The position numbers and the translations under genes were made by a program. The notes under the pieces were generated by a model. That model saw only the letters and a list, made by a program, of their open reading frames with translations. It searched no databases and was not told where the DNA came from. From the NCBI GenBank assembly GCA_047620505.1, contig JBLHKS010000268.1, forward strand, positions 1 through 8,933: DNA of 8,933 nucleotides. The letters run 5' to 3'. Each line of letters opens with the position of its first letter. Positions within the stretch are counted from its first letter, which is position 1. Below are positions 6,653 through 8,933 of this stretch, piece after piece. The DNA comes from JBLHKS01 sp047620505 (GTDB lineage: Bacteria; Verrucomicrobiota; Verrucomicrobiia; Verrucomicrobiales; DEV007).

Positions 6653-8746
6653 ATGCGCCACCTCAAGAGAATCATCGACAGCGTCTGGCTCAGCGCCTCC
6701 CTGTGCGCGATCGTGACTGCGGCTCTGGGCCTCACGCTGCTCATGACGGTTTACGGCGACCGACTAACGATGTTGAGTTTCGACCTGCCCTTCCTGCGCA
6801 AGCCGGTGGCGCAGCCCGATAACGTCGTGCTGGTCAAAATGAACAACCAGACCGACGAGGCGCTTGGTGTCCGCTCAACCCAGATTTTCCCTCGAGACGC
6901 TCACGCGCAAATGCTCATGAAGCTAAAGGATTTGGGCGCAAAAATGGTCGTTTTCGATATCGTATTCGCCGGCCCAAGCGAAGATCCAGTCGCCGATCAG
7001 GCTCTCGCTGACGCCATCCGCGCCCACGGCGGGGTGATCCTGGCCGGATACGTGAACACCGAGACCGACGATGGGAGCGGGATGCTTCGACAGCAGAACG
7101 TCCCGCCTTACGAACTATTCGCGACGAATGCGCTTGGTTGGGGAGTGGAGTACATTCCGATCGAACCAGATTTCGCCATTCGGCGACAGGAATCGCCCAC
7201 CAAGTCGATCCAAACTCTGGCATGGGCCGCAGCCAAAGGCATCGGCGCCGTCACTGAGGAGGATCGCGATAAGAACATCACCCGTTGGGTCAATTATTAC
7301 GGACCGAGAGACGCCATCCAGGGATTCAGCTATGATGATGTTCTTTTTGCCGGAGATGATATGGATCCCTCCGCGGGGATTATTGATCCCATCCCCGATA
7401 AGATTCGCGGAAAGATAGTCTTTATCGGCCAGCATTATGAAGTTGGGCGCCAGGGCGCGCTGAAGGACGATTTCGTTACTCCCTACTCCGCCACCCGCAC
7501 GGAAAACACGCAGGCCGGCCCGACTCCCGGTGTCGAGGTCCAGGCCACCATGTTTCTCAATCTCGTGCATCGGGAATGGCTCACCCGCATGCCGCCATGG
7601 CTCGAAGTGACTCTCATCCTGACACTCGGCATCGGCTGCGGCCTGGGATTTCACTTCATGCGTTCCTGGATCGCCGCGCGTGTCGGCCTGATAATCGCTA
7701 TCCTCCTGCTCTCGATCACCTGGCATCTATTTCGACATGAGCACATCTGGTTCTCCTGGCTGATCTGTTTGGTGCAGATCGGTGTGGCGACCCTGTGGTC
7801 GGCGGCCTCCAACTCCGCGCGTCTCTACGTCGATCGAAGTCTGCTGGCCCAATCCATTTCATCCCATATCGCGCCGGGTCGGGTCGACCAGATTCTGAAG
7901 CAAGTGGCCGTCCTGAAGCCAGGCGGCAAGGATCAGCAGGTCAGCATTCTGTTCAGCGACATCGCGGGCTTTTCCGGCATCTCCGAGAAGCTTGATCCCG
8001 AAGACCTGTTCAAATTGCTGAATCAGTATTACGCCACTGCGCTGGAAAGTGTGCACGAACAGGAGGGCACAGTGATCCAGCTGATCGGCGACGCGATCTA
8101 CGCGGTGTGGAACGCGCCGCTGGAACAGCCCGATCACAAGGTGCGCGCCTGCCGCGCCGCGTTAAATCTCCACAAGCGACTCGTGAAATTCAACTCGGCC
8201 ACGGACGAGTTCCCCCTGCATACCCGAGTGGGCGTTCACTCCGGAGTTGCGACCGTCGGCAATCTCGGCAGCAGCAAACGATTTGAATACACCTGCATCG
8301 GCGACTCGGTAAATCTGTCCTCGCGACTCGAGAGCCTCAACAAACACGTCGGCACCGACATGCTCGCGACGCGCACCGTGCAGCGCGCCGTGGAGGACGA
8401 AATGGTCACCCGCCTGGTCGGCCACTTCGTCTTCAAGGGATTTGGCCGCCCGGTTGAAGTGTACGAACTGATCGGCAATAAGGAGATTGAAGAGCCGACG
8501 CGCGCCTGGCGTGAGACTTTCAGCGAAGCCGTTAAACAGTACCGAGCCGGAGCGATCGCCGTCGCTAAGGAGTTGTTTAAAAAGGTCATCGAACAGCGAA
8601 AGGAATCGGATCTCGACACACGCTACGAAGAGACAGCCGAGAACGATGACGGACCTTCATTGTTTTACCTTTCAGAGATTCAAGAATTGGGCGACGCCCC
8701 TCTTCCCGAAGTATGGAACGGCGACATCGTAATGACCGAGAAGTGA
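6653..8746 (+). CDS. CHASE2-domain class III adenylate/guanylate cyclase
   Basis: A 697-aa inner-membrane cyclase that should make cyclic nucleotide in response to a periplasmic signal. TM1 is at about 13-33, an extracytoplasmic CHASE2 sensor at about 36-312, then three membrane segments at about 316-336, 339-360 and 364-384. A linker (SSHIAPGRVDQILKQ) leads to the catalytic domain at about 428-600. Metal-binding Asp436 (LFSDIAGFS) and Asp480 (LIGDAIYAVW) are present, as are Asp551 (CIGDSVNLSSRLE), Asn554 and Arg558 for base and transition-state contacts. The substrate-selecting Lys, normally in GTVDKFIGD, is Gln476 here. The tail at about 611-697 has a TPR-like helix pair and ends DDGPS...VWNGDIVMTEK, typical of this family. 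It starts 10 nt after the FecR-TPR-barrel gene with only a weak ribosome site, so coupling is likely. ATP specificity is not certain. Confidence 0.93.
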   Translation: MRHLKRIIDSVWLSASLCAIVTAALGLTLLMTVYGDRLTMLSFDLPFLRKPVAQPDNVVLVKMNNQTDEALGVRSTQIFPRDAHAQMLMKLKDLGAKMVVFDIVFAGPSEDPVADQALADAIRAHGGVILAGYVNTETDDGSGMLRQQNVPPYELFATNALGWGVEYIPIEPDFAIRRQESPTKSIQTLAWAAAKGIGAVTEEDRDKNITRWVNYYGPRDAIQGFSYDDVLFAGDDMDPSAGIIDPIPDKIRGKIVFIGQHYEVGRQGALKDDFVTPYSATRTENTQAGPTPGVEVQATMFLNLVHREWLTRMPPWLEVTLILTLGIGCGLGFHFMRSWIAARVGLIIAILLLSITWHLFRHEHIWFSWLICLVQIGVATLWSAASNSARLYVDRSLLAQSISSHIAPGRVDQILKQVAVLKPGGKDQQVSILFSDIAGFSGISEKLDPEDLFKLLNQYYATALESVHEQEGTVIQLIGDAIYAVWNAPLEQPDHKVRACRAALNLHKRLVKFNSATDEFPLHTRVGVHSGVATVGNLGSSKRFEYTCIGDSVNLSSRLESLNKHVGTDMLATRTVQRAVEDEMVTRLVGHFVFKGFGRPVEVYELIGNKEIEEPTRAWRETFSEAVKQYRAGAIAVAKELFKKVIEQRKESDLDTRYEETAENDDGPSLFYLSEIQELGDAPLPEVWNGDIVMTEK

Positions 8747-8831
8747 TCACCGCAAGAAGCGCTCCGCGTCCGGCAAAAAATCACGGGTGCCTCCTTGCCC
8801 GACACGCGGGAGAACCTCCAGATTGATCGTT

Positions 8832-8933
8832 TACCGCTTCGCTCCGGGAGAATGCATGCAGGTCGATTGGGGCAGTTGGGGGCACATCCCCGTCGGTTCA
8901 ACCCGCCGGCAACTCTCCTTCTTTGCGGCCGTG
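8832..8933 (+). pseudogene. IS21-type IstA transposase fragment, 5'-truncated
   Basis: The frame from 8832 reads YRFAPGECMQVDWG (Asp codon 8865-8867), followed by a stretch ending LSFFAAV at the window edge. This is the start of the rve (DDE) catalytic core of IS21-family IstA, whose first catalytic Asp lies in QVDWG. IstA normally carries over 100 residues before this point, including a helix-turn-helix, but the cyclase gene ends at 8746. Bases 8747-8831 encode nothing IstA-like. The element is therefore cut at its 5' end and is probably a remnant. How far it continues to the right cannot be seen. No terminator-like hairpin is visible between 8747 and 8831. Confidence 0.75.

Overview
The window is GC-rich and all recognisable genes lie on the + strand. 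The cell is Gram-negative: it encodes an outer-membrane beta-barrel ending in Phe and an inner-membrane adenylate cyclase. The palindromic repeat cluster at 2767-3192, including a short element of the form cacagatgaacacagatgg, resembles repeats I remember from Verrucomicrobiota genomes. That placement is an inference from memory, not a database result.

Layout: 1-45 is a perfect inverted repeat. 190-933 encodes an ECF-like sigma factor. After a 128-nt gap come four overlapping genes. These are a small zinc-less anti-sigma-like protein (1062-1316), a GAF-domain protein (1309-1896), a cytoplasmic subtilisin-like S8 protease (1893-2675) and a very large FecR-TPR-beta-barrel protein (2668-6642). 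Ten nucleotides later comes a CHASE2 class III nucleotide cyclase (6653-8746). The window ends inside a 5'-truncated fragment of an IS21-type transposase (8832-8933 and beyond).

The six genes look like one signalling unit. The FecR-TPR-barrel protein would form the outer-membrane and periplasmic part, and the CHASE2 cyclase the inner-membrane sensor and second-messenger output. GAF and S8 proteins would be cytoplasmic receiver and effector, and the sigma factor with the small protein the transcriptional output. In classical Fec-type signalling a TonB-dependent barrel, a FecR anti-sigma and a FecI sigma are separate proteins. Here a barrel of that size and a FecR domain are in one polypeptide, with no plug domain seen and with a cyclase and a protease added. 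The genes' families are known; the combined circuit is my inference.

The 5' end of the large gene is unusual. About 470 nt of the open frame, before the only credible signal peptide, consist of palindromic repeat DNA: two 117-bp direct copies exactly 201 bp apart, plus a 33-bp inverted copy. The true translation start of that gene is therefore uncertain.
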